Counted from the first letter of the stretch, positions 36,893 through 46,218 are shown. The stretch is DNA of 64,000 nucleotides from an uncultured Clostridia bacterium (GCA_934130935.1 CAKOYQ010000008.1:9588-73587); one strand, 5' to 3'. The notes: generated by a model not told the origin, from the letters alone. A program made the numbers and translations.

Positions 36893-38776
36893 ATGAGTAC
36901 ATATTATGCGGGAGAATATGATGTAATAGTAATAGGAGCAGGACATGCAGGATGTGAAGCTGCGTTAGCATCAGCAAGACTTGGAATGAGAACAGCTATA
37001 TTTTCAATAAGTTTAGAAGCTGTTGCAAATATGCCATGTAATCCACATATAGGTGGAAGTTCAAAAGGACATCTAGTAAGAGAAATAGATGCTTTGGGCG
37101 GAGAAATGGGGAAAAATATAGATAAAACAATGATTCAAATAAAAATGCTAAATACTTCAAAAGGTCCAGCTGTCCATTCTTTAAGAGCGCAAGCAGATAG
37201 AAAAAAATACCAAATGGAGATGAAACATACTTTAGAACAACAAGATAATCTTGATGTTAAGCAAGCTGAAATAGTTGACATAAAGATAGAAAATAATAAA
37301 GTTAAATCAATAGAAACGGATATTGGTGCAATATATAATGTAAAATCTATAATAGTTGCTACTGGAACATATTTAAAAGGAAAAATTTTCATAGGAGATT
37401 ATTCAAAAGAAAGTGGCCCAGATGGCGTATTTCCAGCTAATAAGCTATCTGAATGTTTAAAAAAATTAGGTGTGAATTTAGTTAGATTTAAAACTGGAAC
37501 ACCAGCAAGAATTAATAAAAAAAGTATAGACTTTTCAAAAATGGAAGTACAAAAAGGAGATACAGATATAATACCATTTTCATTTGAAGATAAAATGAAA
37601 GAATTTGAACAAGTAGATTGTTGGTTAACTTATACAAATGCAGAAACTCGTAGAATAATAATGGAAAATTTACACAGATCACCATTATATGCAGGAGAAA
37701 TAGAGGGTACTGGTCCAAGATATTGTCCATCAATAGAAGATAAAATTGTTAGATTTGCAGATAAAGAAAGGCACCAAGTATTTGTAGAACCAATAGGAAG
37801 AGATACAGATGAAATGTATATACAGGGAATGAGTTCATCTCTTCCAGAAGATGTACAAATAGCAGTGTACAGGACAATTCCTGGATTAGAGCAGTGTGAG
37901 TTTACGCGACCTGCATATGCAATAGAATATGATTGTATAGACCCAGCAGATTTAAAATTGTCATTAGAATATAAGAAAATTGATGGACTATTTTTTGCTG
38001 GTCAAACAAATGGAACATCAGGGTATGAAGAGGCTGCTTGCCAGGGATTAATTGCAGGAATAAATGCAACTCAAAAAATTAAGGGGAAAGAACCAGTAAT
38101 TTTAGATAGAACAGAAGCATATATAGGTGTTTTAATTGATGATATTGTTACAAAAGGAACAAATGAACCTTATAGAATGATGACGTCAAGAGCAGAATAC
38201 AGGCTACTTTTAAGACAAGATAATGCAGATTTGAGATTAACTGAAAAAGGATATGAAATTGGATTAATTTCAAAAGAAAGATATGCTAAATTTTTAGATA
38301 AGAAACAAAAAATAGAAACAGAAAAGAAAAGATTAGAAGATACTATAGTAAAACCAACACAAGAAGTTAATACTTTTTTAAAAGAGCATGGAACATCTGA
38401 ATTAACTACAGGTTCAAGACTTTCAGAGTTATTAAAAAGAGCAGAAATTACATATGATTCACTTGCAATAATTGATAAAAACAGACCAGAACTAGGAGAG
38501 CAAGTCAAAGAAGAGGTTGAGATTCAGGTTAAATACAATGGATATATAAAGATGCAGGAAGAACAAGTGGAAAAGTTTAAGAAAATGGAAAAAAAGTTAT
38601 TGCCTGAAGATTTAGATTATAACAGCATAAAAGGAATCAGTTTAGAAGCTAGGCAGAAGCTTAACAAGCATAAACCTAATTCAATAGGACAAGCTTCTAG
38701 AATTTCTGGAGTTTCTCCAGCTGATATATCTGTATTACTTGTATTTTTACGTACATTATCTAATAAAAATCTTTAA
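36893..38776 (+). CDS. mnmG: tRNA uridine-5-carboxymethylaminomethyl synthase MnmG (GidA)
   Basis: 627 aa. I prefer ATG 36893, whose ribosome site AGAAGGG has normal spacing; ATG 36884 would be only 1 nt from it. FAD site IVIGAGHAGCEAALASARLG at the N-terminus, MPCNPHIGGSSKGHLVREIDALGG, RYCPSIEDKIVRF, and GQTNGTSGYEEAACQG near 370. FAD/NADH-dependent partner of MnmE in wobble-uridine modification. Same order as in Bacillus. Confidence 0.96.
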   Translation: MSTYYAGEYDVIVIGAGHAGCEAALASARLGMRTAIFSISLEAVANMPCNPHIGGSSKGHLVREIDALGGEMGKNIDKTMIQIKMLNTSKGPAVHSLRAQADRKKYQMEMKHTLEQQDNLDVKQAEIVDIKIENNKVKSIETDIGAIYNVKSIIVATGTYLKGKIFIGDYSKESGPDGVFPANKLSECLKKLGVNLVRFKTGTPARINKKSIDFSKMEVQKGDTDIIPFSFEDKMKEFEQVDCWLTYTNAETRRIIMENLHRSPLYAGEIEGTGPRYCPSIEDKIVRFADKERHQVFVEPIGRDTDEMYIQGMSSSLPEDVQIAVYRTIPGLEQCEFTRPAYAIEYDCIDPADLKLSLEYKKIDGLFFAGQTNGTSGYEEAACQGLIAGINATQKIKGKEPVILDRTEAYIGVLIDDIVTKGTNEPYRMMTSRAEYRLLLRQDNADLRLTEKGYEIGLISKERYAKFLDKKQKIETEKKRLEDTIVKPTQEVNTFLKEHGTSELTTGSRLSELLKRAEITYDSLAIIDKNRPELGEQVKEEVEIQVKYNGYIKMQEEQVEKFKKMEKKLLPEDLDYNSIKGISLEARQKLNKHKPNSIGQASRISGVSPADISVLLVFLRTLSNKNL

Positions 38777-38821
38777 AAAAGAGTGTTTAATTAAATATAT
38801 ATAATAAAAGGAGAGTAAATA

Positions 38822-39544
38822 ATGGAAGAAGAAGAATTTTTTGAAAGTATTCAAAAAAAATCAGAAGATTTAAATATTCATTTTTCTGTGGAGCAACAAG
38901 AACAGTTTTTCGAATATATGAAATTATTGATTGAGTGGAATAAAAAAATGAATTTGACAACTATTGTTGAACCAGAAGAGATTATTTTGAAGCATTTTAT
39001 AGATTCAATTACAATTTTAAAAGAGATAAAAGATAATTCAAAATTAGTTGATGTGGGAACTGGTGCAGGATTTCCAGGTATCCCTCTTAGCATTATGAAT
39101 TCTACAATTAAAACAACTCTTGTAGATTCACTAAATAAAAGATTGATTTTTTTACAAGAGGTAGTTGAACATTTAGGGTTAAAAAATATAGAAATAATTC
39201 ATGCAAGAGCTGAAGATTTAGGCCAAAACAAAAAGTATAGAGAAAGTTTTGATGTTGCAACATCACGAGCTGTAGCAAATTTATCTACATTATCAGAGTA
39301 TTTAATACCGCTTGTGAAAATTAATGGAAAAGTTATTAGTATGAAAGCGGCTAATGCACAAGAGGAAATAAATCAAGCTAAAAAGGCTATAGAGATATTA
39401 GGAGGGCGAATAGAAAAAATTGATGAATTTTATTTACCACAGAGTAATATAAAAAGAACAATAATAGTTATTGATAAGAAAAAGATTACTCCTAATAAGT
39501 ATCCAAGAAAGGCTGGAATACCAAGCAAAGAACCAATCCAATAG
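38822..39544 (+). CDS. rsmG: 16S rRNA m7G527 methyltransferase RsmG (GidB)
   Basis: 240 aa. Rossmann methyltransferase with SAM motif LVDVGTGAGFPGIPLSIM near residue 78, then VDSLNKRLIFLQEVVEHLGL and TSRAVANLSTLSEYLIPL. Ends IPSKEPIQ, the usual tail. Methylates G527 in 16S rRNA. The next gene is separated by a 290-bp palindromic insertion. Confidence 0.95.
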   Translation: MEEEEFFESIQKKSEDLNIHFSVEQQEQFFEYMKLLIEWNKKMNLTTIVEPEEIILKHFIDSITILKEIKDNSKLVDVGTGAGFPGIPLSIMNSTIKTTLVDSLNKRLIFLQEVVEHLGLKNIEIIHARAEDLGQNKKYRESFDVATSRAVANLSTLSEYLIPLVKINGKVISMKAANAQEEINQAKKAIEILGGRIEKIDEFYLPQSNIKRTIIVIDKKKITPNKYPRKAGIPSKEPIQ

Positions 39545-39574
39545 ACGAGAAATTGTAAAAAAATAGATTCTAAA

Positions 39575-39864
39575 AATAAGTTGTACACTTGAATTTGTAA
39601 CCTACAGCAGTGCCTATAAATCCAATGCATAAAATAAATGAAGGATTTTGTGTATCTAATCTTAACACTAGAAGTTTTTATAGAATCAAATGAGGAATGT
39701 TCACGGGCAAACTTAAGGATAAGTTTGGGCCTGAGTGAAAGAGGCTCATTTGATTCTATTAGAACTTCTGTGGTAAGATTGGCTTACCCAAAATCTGGAA
39801 TGTTTTTTATGCATTGGATTTATAGGCACTGCTGTAGGTTACAAATTCAAGTGTACAACTTATT
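39575..39864. repeat. 290-bp palindromic (MITE-like) element with 60-bp perfect inverted arms
   Basis: The 60 bp at 39575-39634 are the exact reverse complement of 39805-39864 (checked base by base; ends AATAAGTTGTAC...). The inner part also pairs imperfectly (AGAATCAAATGAG with CTCATTTGATTCT; AAGTTT/AAACTT variants), with a terminal hairpin GGGCAAACTTA...TAAGTTTGGGCC. Practically the whole element can fold into one hairpin. It encodes no credible protein; the same short peptide can be read from both strands because of the symmetry. It separates rsmG from parA and looks like a non-autonomous foldback element. Confidence 0.88.
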
Positions 39865-39903
39865 ATTTAAAAACAAAAAAATGAATTAAAAATATAAAAT
39901 CTA

Positions 39904-39932
39904 TTGACATATTTTTAAAAATTATATATCAT
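39904..39932 (+). promoter_or_regulatory. parA promoter candidate
   Basis: TTGACA at 39904 and TATCAT at 39927 with 17-bp spacing, about 60 bp before the parA start and immediately after the palindromic element. Confidence 0.5.
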
Positions 39933-39991
39933 TATAATGAAATTTTACAAAAGTAAAATCTATGCTTTTAAAGAAAGGAATGACGTAAAGT

Positions 39992-40753
39992 ATGGGAAAA
40001 GTAATATCAGTGGCAAATCAAAAAGGTGGAGTCGGAAAAACAACAACAACAGTTAATTTAAGCACTTTATTAGCTAAAAAAGGAAAAAAAGTATTGTTAA
40101 TAGATACTGATCCACAAGGAAATGCAACAAGCGGATTAGGAGTTACTAAAGAGTTGGAAAATTCGGTATATGACATATTAGTTGGTGAAATAGGATTTGA
40201 TGAGACAATACAAGAAACAGCAATTAAAAATCTAAAAATTTGTCCATCAAACATAAGTTTGGCGGGTGCTGAAGTAGAGCTTGTTTCTATGATGTCCAGA
40301 GAACAAAGACTAAAAACAAAATTAGATGTAATTAAAGATCAATATGATTACATATTAATAGATTGTCCGCCATCTTTAGGATTAATAACATTAAATGCAT
40401 TTACTGCATCAGATAGTGTTTTAATACCAGTACAATGTGAGTATTTTGCTCTTGAAGGATTAGGACAATTATTAAATACTGTAAATTTAGTAAAAAAACA
40501 CTTAAATAAAAATTTGGAAATAGAAGGAGCTTTATTAACAATGTATGATGCGAGGACAAATCTTTCTAACCAAGTAGTAAAAGAAGTTAAAAAATATTTT
40601 GAGAATAAAGTATATAAAACAGTAATACCAAGAAATGTAAGATTAAGTGAGGCTCCAAGTTATGGAATGCCAATTTCTATATATGATGCAAGATCTAAAG
40701 GAGCTAAGGCATATGACAAACTGACAAAAGAATTTTTGAAGAATAATGCATAA
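39992..40753 (+). CDS. parA: chromosome partitioning ATPase ParA/Soj
   Basis: 253 aa. Deviant Walker A VANQKGGVGKTTTTVNLST, VLLIDTDPQGNATSGLG, YDYILIDCPPSLGLITLNAFTASD, VPVQCEYFALEGLGQLLNT, and IPRNVRLSEAPSYGMPI. ATP-dependent DNA-binding partner of ParB, also a DnaA regulator in Bacillus. Followed by parB after 46 bp. Confidence 0.96.
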   Translation: MGKVISVANQKGGVGKTTTTVNLSTLLAKKGKKVLLIDTDPQGNATSGLGVTKELENSVYDILVGEIGFDETIQETAIKNLKICPSNISLAGAEVELVSMMSREQRLKTKLDVIKDQYDYILIDCPPSLGLITLNAFTASDSVLIPVQCEYFALEGLGQLLNTVNLVKKHLNKNLEIEGALLTMYDARTNLSNQVVKEVKKYFENKVYKTVIPRNVRLSEAPSYGMPISIYDARSKGAKAYDKLTKEFLKNNA

Positions 40754-40799
40754 ACTTTAAAATGTGAAAAATTGAATAAAAAGATTAGGGGGAATAACT

Positions 40800-41678
40800 A
40801 TGCCAAAAAAGACAGGATTAGGTAAAGGGTTAGATGCATTATTTGGTGGTGCACCAATAGAAATGCAAAATAACAATAATAATAATGATACAGAAGAACT
40901 AGAAAATAACGAAAATTTAAAAACTTTAAAAATAACAGAAGTTGAACCTAATAGAGATCAACCAAGAAAAAACTTTAAACAAGAGGCTTTAGAGGAATTA
41001 GCAGAATCAATAAAAACATATGGTATAATACAACCGATTGTTGTTTCTAAACAAGATGGATATTATGGTATTATTGCAGGAGAAAGAAGATGGAGAGCTG
41101 CTAAGCTTGTAGGATTGGAAGAAATTCCAGCAATAGTAAGAGAATCAGATGAACAAACAAATAAAGAAATTGCTTTAATAGAAAATATACAAAGAGAGGA
41201 TTTAAATCCTTTTGAAAAAGCGTTAGGTATACGTCATTTAATGGAAAAATACGGATTGACACAAGAACAGGTTTCAAAGAAATTGGGAAAAAGTAGAAGT
41301 AGTATTTCTAATACAGTTAGAATATTATATTTAGCTCCAGATGTATTAGAATTAGTAAAACAGGGTAAATTAACAGAAGGACATTGTAAAGCATTAGCAG
41401 GAATAGAAGATGCAGATCGTCAATATGCAGCAGCTCTTAGAATGATTGATAGAGGAGAATCTGTAAGGCAAGCAGAAAGTAAAAATAGAATAACTAAAAA
41501 CGAAAAAAAGATTGATCCTAAGTATAAATATTTGTATGAAGATATTGAAGATAGATTTCAAGGTTTTTTTGGAACAAAAGTTAAATTAGATCAAGGAAAA
41601 AGAAAAGGAAGAATTATAATAGAATATCATAATAATGAAGATTTAGAAAGAATGTTAAATTTAATTAAGGAAAATTAA
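40800..41678 (+). CDS. parB: chromosome partitioning protein ParB/Spo0J
   Basis: 292 aa. KKTGLGKGLDALFGG opening, an Asn-rich linker, the N-terminal CTPase domain (EPNRDQPRKNFKQEALEELAESI, then IAGERRWRAAKLVG and EIALIENIQREDLNPFEKA), the HTH (YGLTQEQVSKKLGKSRSSISNTVRIL), and the C-terminal dimer domain (KGRIIIEYHNNEDLERML). It binds parS and spreads as a CTP clamp. No consensus parS 16-mer was seen in the window by eye. Confidence 0.95.
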   Translation: MPKKTGLGKGLDALFGGAPIEMQNNNNNNDTEELENNENLKTLKITEVEPNRDQPRKNFKQEALEELAESIKTYGIIQPIVVSKQDGYYGIIAGERRWRAAKLVGLEEIPAIVRESDEQTNKEIALIENIQREDLNPFEKALGIRHLMEKYGLTQEQVSKKLGKSRSSISNTVRILYLAPDVLELVKQGKLTEGHCKALAGIEDADRQYAAALRMIDRGESVRQAESKNRITKNEKKIDPKYKYLYEDIEDRFQGFFGTKVKLDQGKRKGRIIIEYHNNEDLERMLNLIKEN

Positions 41679-41723
41679 CAAAGTAAACATAAAACCAAAA
41701 TGAAAAATAATTGCAAAAAAGTA

Positions 41724-41752
41724 TTGACAAGCGGCAGCAAAATGTGTTAAGA
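41724..41752 (+). promoter_or_regulatory. promoter of tRNA-Ser (TGA)
   Basis: TTGACA at 41724, 17-bp spacer, TTAAGA at 41747 (weak -10, preceded by TGTG), just upstream of the tRNA. Confidence 0.55.
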
Positions 41753-41772
41753 TTATTACTGTCGCGAGACAT

Positions 41773-41864
<92 letters not shown>

Positions 41865-41878
41865 AAAGAATAAAAGGG

Positions 41879-41908
41879 CATATCATCTGAAAAAGTGATA
41901 TGTTTTTT
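41879..41908 (+). terminator. terminator after tRNA-Ser (TGA)
   Basis: CATATCA and TGATATG pair around a 10-nt loop, followed by TTTTTT. Confidence 0.7.
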
Positions 41909-41921
41909 ATTAAAAAATATG

Positions 41922-41950
41922 TTGACTCATTTTTAAAAATATATTATAAT
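41922..41950 (+). promoter_or_regulatory. promoter of tRNA-Ser (GCT)
   Basis: TTGACT at 41922 and TATAAT at 41945, spacing 17 bp, 30 bp before the tRNA. Confidence 0.75.
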
Positions 41951-41979
41951 AAAAATTGTTTACTGGATTTATTATATTT

Positions 41980-42069
41980 GGAGATGTACCCAAGTGGTGA
42001 AGGGGACTGTTTGCTAAACAGTTAGGTCGGTAACACGGCGCGGAGGTTCGAACCCTCTCATCTCCGCCA
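41980..42069 (+). tRNA. tRNA-Ser (GCT)
   Basis: Acceptor GGAGATG pairs with CATCTCC, encoded GCCA. The anticodon loop TTGCTAA between ACTGT and ACAGT gives GCT. Long variable arm. It lies directly upstream of T4SS-2; tRNA-Ser genes are frequent integration sites, but no repeat of its 3' end was found downstream. Confidence 0.95.
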
Positions 42070-42075
42070 AAAAAT

Positions 42076-42117
42076 AAAAAAGATATGGGAATTTTAAGAT
42101 TTCTATATCTTTTTTTA
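42076..42117 (+). terminator. terminator after tRNA-Ser (GCT)
   Basis: AAAAAGATAT and ATATCTTTTTTT form the stem and T run. Confidence 0.7.
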
Positions 42118-42167
42118 ATAGAAACAATATCAAAATATGCTTAAAATGACAAAATTTTGCAAAAAAC

Positions 42168-42196
42168 TTGCAAAAAATTAATAGATGTTTTATAAT
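42168..42196 (+). promoter_or_regulatory. T4SS-2 main promoter
   Basis: TTGCAA at 42168 and TATAAT at 42191, spacing 17 bp, about 90 bp before the first T4SS-2 gene. The leader contains a small TCTGG-AAGAA-CCAGA hairpin. Confidence 0.65.
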
Positions 42197-42286
42197 GAAA
42201 GAAGAAAGGTATATAATATTAAGTTATTTACATTCTGGAAGAACCAGATTATAATAAATAAAGTAAAATAAAAAGGAGGAGAAGAT

Positions 42287-42649
42287 ATGAGCACAAAAAC
42301 AATGAAAATATTAACAACAATCGCAACAATATTATTAATTATATCTATGGGAGCTTCTGTTGTATATGCGGATGGAATTACTCCAGATAAATTAAAGCCA
42401 TCATATCAAGGAACAGGAGATATACAAACTGTTGGGCAAAAAATAATGGGAATTATAAATACAGTTGGAGTTGTCATTGCTGTTGTAATATTAATGATAT
42501 TAGGTATAAAATATATGATGGGTTCTGCGGAAGAAAAAGCAGAATACAAGAAAACAATGATTCCATATATTATTGGTGCTGTATTGATATTTGGTGCAAC
42601 AACTATAGCAAATGCAGTATATAATTTTGCAAATGGTTTAAATAGTTAA
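42287..42649 (+). CDS. VirB2/TrbC-like pilin A, T4SS-2
   Basis: 120 aa. Signal peptide (to about residue 28, cut near VYADG), short polar linker (PDKLKPSYQGTGDIQ), then two membrane helices (about 53-73 and 92-112) around the loop MGSAEEKAEYKKTMIPY. Strong AAAAGGAGGAG ribosome site. The helical hairpin is nearly the same as in the frameshifted pilin at 55879 (GIKYMxGSxEExxEYKKxMxPYxIGAVL), so these are paralogues. In T4SS this is the channel or pilus subunit. A strong terminator right after the gene suggests it is made in excess of the rest. Confidence 0.82.
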   Translation: MSTKTMKILTTIATILLIISMGASVVYADGITPDKLKPSYQGTGDIQTVGQKIMGIINTVGVVIAVVILMILGIKYMMGSAEEKAEYKKTMIPYIIGAVLIFGATTIANAVYNFANGLNS

Positions 42650-42669
42650 TAAAAATTAAAAAACTTAAA

Positions 42670-42709
42670 AAAAAAAATCGATAAATACTTCCATTTATCG
42701 ATTTTTTTT
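42670..42709 (+). terminator. attenuator after pilin A
   Basis: AAAAATCGATAAAT and ATTTATCGATTTTT form a perfect stem around a 6-nt loop with a T8 tail, 20 bp after the pilin stop and before the PrgI gene. It probably lets part of the transcripts through, giving pilin excess. Confidence 0.85.
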
Positions 42710-42754
42710 GCTATAATAAAATAAGATAATTGTATAAAAACAAAGGAGGAAGAT

Positions 42755-43102
42755 ATGGGAACATATAATTTACCAAGAAATGTAAAAGGAGAAGGAAGAA
42801 TACTGTTTATATTTTCGACAAAATCATTAATAACAACTTGCATTGGATGTGCAGTAGGACTTGTATTTTATTTTATATTCAAGCTTTTAGGATTGACAAT
42901 GGTGGGTTTCATAATAACATTAATTTTTGCTCTAATAGGATATTCAATAGGAATGTTTAAGATACCAGATAATAATGGATTTGAGTTGACCAAAAAGACA
43001 GGTGGAGAGAATATAGATGATGTTATAATAAGGTATATAAAATTTAAAAGAAATAATAAAAAATTATATGTATATACAAAGGAGGAAAAGTCAAATGGAT
43101 AG
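42755..43102 (+). CDS. PrgI-family (VirB3-like) membrane protein, T4SS-2
   Basis: 115 aa. MGTYNLPRNVKGEGRILFIFS is the PrgI opening; two helices at about 30-50 and 52-72, then a polar tail with DDVIIRYIKFKRNNKKLYVYTKEE, typical of PrgI, where the last part reads like RYxxxxxxxKxYVY. It partners VirB4. AAAGGAGG ribosome site; the stop overlaps the next start by 8 bp. Confidence 0.85.
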   Translation: MGTYNLPRNVKGEGRILFIFSTKSLITTCIGCAVGLVFYFIFKLLGLTMVGFIITLIFALIGYSIGMFKIPDNNGFELTKKTGGENIDDVIIRYIKFKRNNKKLYVYTKEEKSNG

Positions 43103-44306
43103 TCAATCAACTACACAAATTGTAAGTGTACTTTCAATTTTTTTAATCTTAATTGTTGTAGCAATAATTGCGTTAATATCTTTTTTAGTATATCTTCATT
43201 TTAAAGAAAAAAGAGAAAAAGGAACTGATAAAAATGAGAATGTAAGTTCCAATGAGAAAAATACAAAAGCACAAAATAAACAATCAATTTTTAATTTCAT
43301 GGAATTTGATACAGTAAGAGATAATATGATTATACAAAAAAATGGTAACAGATATTTAATGGTAGTAGAATGTCAAGGGATAAATTATGATTTAATGTCA
43401 GGAGTAGAAAAAACTAGCGTAGAAGAAGGATTTGTACAATTTTTAAATACATTAAGACATCCTGTACAGATATATATCCAGACAAGATCAATTAATCTTG
43501 AATCAAGTTTGTCTGTATATAGAGAAAAGGTAAAAGCTGTAGAAATGAAATTAACAAATATGCAAATGCAGTATGAACAAATGAGGGAATCAGGAGAATA
43601 CTCAGAAGAACAATTAAGAAGAGCATTTTTTGAAGTTACAAAACAAGCCAATTTATATGAATATGGAAAATCAGTATTGCAAGATACTGAAAGAATGAGT
43701 TTAAATAAAAATATATTAAATAAAAAATATTATTTAGTAATTCCATATTATTCAGCTGAAGCTGCAAATGATAATTTAGATAAAGCTGAGTTAGAGGGTA
43801 TTGCTTTTTCAGAATTATATACAAGAGCACAATCATTAATAAGATCGATTTCAATATGTGGTGTTAGAGGAAAGATACTTAAATCAAACGAACTGATTGA
43901 ATTGCTATATATGGCATATAACAGAGATGAAGCAGAGACTTTTGGATTAGACAAAGCGATGAAAGCAGGTTATGATGAAATTTATGTAACAGCACCAAAT
44001 GTATTGAAGAAAAAGATGGCAGAGATAGATAAAATGATAGAAGATAGAGCAGTTAAAATGGCAAATATGAAAGTGGATGAAGCTAAAACAGAACTAGAAA
44101 GACAAGTTGAAGAAAAAGAAAACAACATGGATGATTTAATTGCACAAATGGCAAAAATTATTATACAAGAAAATGAGCAATACTTAGGAACAGAATTAAC
44201 AGACAAAGCGATTGAGAAAATAGATGATGAAAAGACAAAAGAAGGAGGTAATGCAAATGAGAAAAGAAAAACGACAAGAGGTAGAAAAAAGACAACAGCC
44301 AAATAA
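43095..44306 (+). CDS. TraC-like VirB4 N-terminal-domain protein, T4SS-2
   Basis: 403 aa from ATG 43095 with AAAGGAGG 8 bp upstream; a longer frame starts inside PrgI without a site. One N-terminal membrane helix (about 10-32), then the TraC-like domain (FMEFDTVRDNMIIQKNGNRYLMVV, EGFVQFLNTLRHPVQIYIQTRS), a long helical segment (70-150 residues later), and a Lys/Glu-rich coiled C-terminus ending in RKTTRGRKKTTAK. It is the larger paralogue of the 24696 gene in T4SS-1. It overlaps VirB4 by 50 bp. Probably docks VirB4 at the membrane. Confidence 0.8.
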   Translation: MDSQSTTQIVSVLSIFLILIVVAIIALISFLVYLHFKEKREKGTDKNENVSSNEKNTKAQNKQSIFNFMEFDTVRDNMIIQKNGNRYLMVVECQGINYDLMSGVEKTSVEEGFVQFLNTLRHPVQIYIQTRSINLESSLSVYREKVKAVEMKLTNMQMQYEQMRESGEYSEEQLRRAFFEVTKQANLYEYGKSVLQDTERMSLNKNILNKKYYLVIPYYSAEAANDNLDKAELEGIAFSELYTRAQSLIRSISICGVRGKILKSNELIELLYMAYNRDEAETFGLDKAMKAGYDEIYVTAPNVLKKKMAEIDKMIEDRAVKMANMKVDEAKTELERQVEEKENNMDDLIAQMAKIIIQENEQYLGTELTDKAIEKIDDEKTKEGGNANEKRKTTRGRKKTTAK

Positions 44307-46218
44307 CAATGAACCACAATTATTAAAAAGACAAACAATAAAAGAATTGATTGCACCTTCTGGAATTGATGCAAGTAATATAGATCATTTGGAAATAATT
44401 TCAAATGTAAAAAAATATGCAAGAAGCTTTTTTGTATCTACATTACCAAGAATGTGTACATTTCCCGAATTATTTAGAGATATGTATTTTTTCGGTGATA
44501 TAAATACATCAATATATATAAATCCTATACAAGAAGCTAGATCACAAAATCAGTTGAACAAAGTTATTAATGAACTAGAAACTGAAAGAATAGTTGCAGC
44601 AGACAGAGGAAACATAAATAGAGAAAGTAATTTAACACAAAAAAGATTTGAGGCAGAGCAATTAAGAGATGAAATTGCTGCAGGATATAATAAATTATAT
44701 GAAGCATCTGTTGTTGCTACAATTTTTACATATAACTTAAGTGATCTTGATAGACTTACCAAATTATTAGCAACTGAAATGTCAAAATCATTAGTAGGAA
44801 TAAAAACCTCATGGGCAATGCAAGAAGATGCATTTAAATCCAATGTACCATTAATGGAGGACAAAATTAAAAAAACACACACATTTGATAGGCGTTCAAT
44901 GTCGACAGTATTTCCATTTGTAACGTCAGAAGTTGGACACTCAACAGGAATACCATTAGGATTTAACAAACAAACAGGGACACCAATATTATTTGATAAT
45001 TTCCATAGTTCACTTACAAATTATAATATGGTAATATTTGCAAAATCTGGTGCTGGTAAATCTGTAACGATGAAGACATTAATAAGTAGATCATCATTAT
45101 TAATGGGAATTGAAAGTTTAGCACTAGATGCCGAGGGAGAATATGAGATAGTAGCAGAGTCTTTAGGTGGCATTAATGTAGTGCTTAGTCCAAATTCTAA
45201 AACAGTTATAAATTTGTTTGATGTAGAAACTGAAACAGCCAAAGATGAGATAACAGGAAGAGAAAGGTTAGTACTTAATATTGAAAATAAAGTTGAAGAC
45301 GTTACACAATCATTATTAACAATGGCAAGAGGAAGCACAAGAAGTACAGAAGTAAATGAGTTGACAAAACAAATTATAGCAGAATCAGTTGCAGAGGAAT
45401 ATGCTGCATTGGGAATAACAGGTGACCCTAATAGTTTGTATGAAGCAACAAGCAATTTCAATAGGGGTGATAAGTTATATAGAGAAAAGAAAAAAATGCC
45501 AACAATAGGGTCTTGGTATAGAAGGATACAAGCGAAAGCACAAGATAATTTAAATGATGATTATAGGTATCATTATAGTTACTTATTAAAAGTAATGAAG
45601 CAATATATAAGAGAATATAATGGTCAAATGGCTTATTTTGATGGACAATCTACATTTGAATTACTTGAAGGAGCACCATTTATAAATTTAGACATATCTC
45701 AATTAGAGGAAAAATTTGCAAGACCACTTGCACAACAAATTCTTTTAACTTGGATATGGGAAAAATTTGTTAAGAAAAATAGTGAAGATAGGAGTAAAGC
45801 TACAAAGAAAAGAGTAATTGTAGATGAGGCTTGGATGTTACTTCCATACCCAGAGGCTGTTGACTTTTTAAATACAATGGCAAGACGTGCAAGAAAAAGA
45901 AATGTTTCTCTTGCGGTAGTTTCACAAAGATTTCAAGATTTTTATGAGAGACCAGAAGCACAGGCAGTACTTACATCTTCTGATACGAAATTATTTTTAG
46001 CACAAGATAAATCGGAAATACAATATTTAAAAGAAGTATTTAAATTAAGCGAAGGAGAATCAAGTTTCTTAGTAACTTGTGGAAAAGGTGAAGGTTTGTT
46101 GAAGGTTGGACCTGAGTCTGCTATTTTACAGATTACACCTACCCAAAAGGAATTTGAGTTTGTTGAAACTAACTTGAATAAGTTAGTAAATAAAAGAAGA
46201 GTAGTAGGAAATCTTTAA
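44257..46218 (+). CDS. VirB4-type T4SS ATPase, T4SS-2
   Basis: 653 aa; ATG 44257 follows AAGGAGG with 8-nt spacing. N-terminal TLPRMCTFPELFRDMYFFGDINTSIYINP domain with coiled helix, then the ATPase: IPLGFNKQTGTPILFDNF, Walker A IFAKSGAGKSVTMKTLI near 263, LDAEGEYEIVAESLGG, Walker B RVIVDEAWMLLPYPEAVDFL near 520, the motif ARRARKRNVSLAVVSQRFQDF, and GEGLLKVGPESAILQITPT. Clear TraE/VirB4 family, powering T4SS-2. Translationally coupled with the TraC-like gene. Confidence 0.95.
   Translation: MRKEKRQEVEKRQQPNNNEPQLLKRQTIKELIAPSGIDASNIDHLEIISNVKKYARSFFVSTLPRMCTFPELFRDMYFFGDINTSIYINPIQEARSQNQLNKVINELETERIVAADRGNINRESNLTQKRFEAEQLRDEIAAGYNKLYEASVVATIFTYNLSDLDRLTKLLATEMSKSLVGIKTSWAMQEDAFKSNVPLMEDKIKKTHTFDRRSMSTVFPFVTSEVGHSTGIPLGFNKQTGTPILFDNFHSSLTNYNMVIFAKSGAGKSVTMKTLISRSSLLMGIESLALDAEGEYEIVAESLGGINVVLSPNSKTVINLFDVETETAKDEITGRERLVLNIENKVEDVTQSLLTMARGSTRSTEVNELTKQIIAESVAEEYAALGITGDPNSLYEATSNFNRGDKLYREKKKMPTIGSWYRRIQAKAQDNLNDDYRYHYSYLLKVMKQYIREYNGQMAYFDGQSTFELLEGAPFINLDISQLEEKFARPLAQQILLTWIWEKFVKKNSEDRSKATKKRVIVDEAWMLLPYPEAVDFLNTMARRARKRNVSLAVVSQRFQDFYERPEAQAVLTSSDTKLFLAQDKSEIQYLKEVFKLSEGESSFLVTCGKGEGLLKVGPESAILQITPTQKEFEFVETNLNKLVNKRRVVGNL

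Noticed and set aside
39430..39889. Two ORFs sharing the peptide MHWIYRHCCRLQIQVYN on opposite strands
   Set aside because: The shared peptide is a consequence of the 60-bp inverted arms; neither ORF has a ribosome site or a family.
38822..41700. parS site near parAB
   Set aside because: No sequence close to the TGTTTCACGTGAAACA palindrome was seen.
41980..42069. tRNA-Ser as an ICE attachment site for T4SS-2
   Set aside because: No direct repeat of the tRNA 3' end, no integrase and no relaxase were found downstream within the window.
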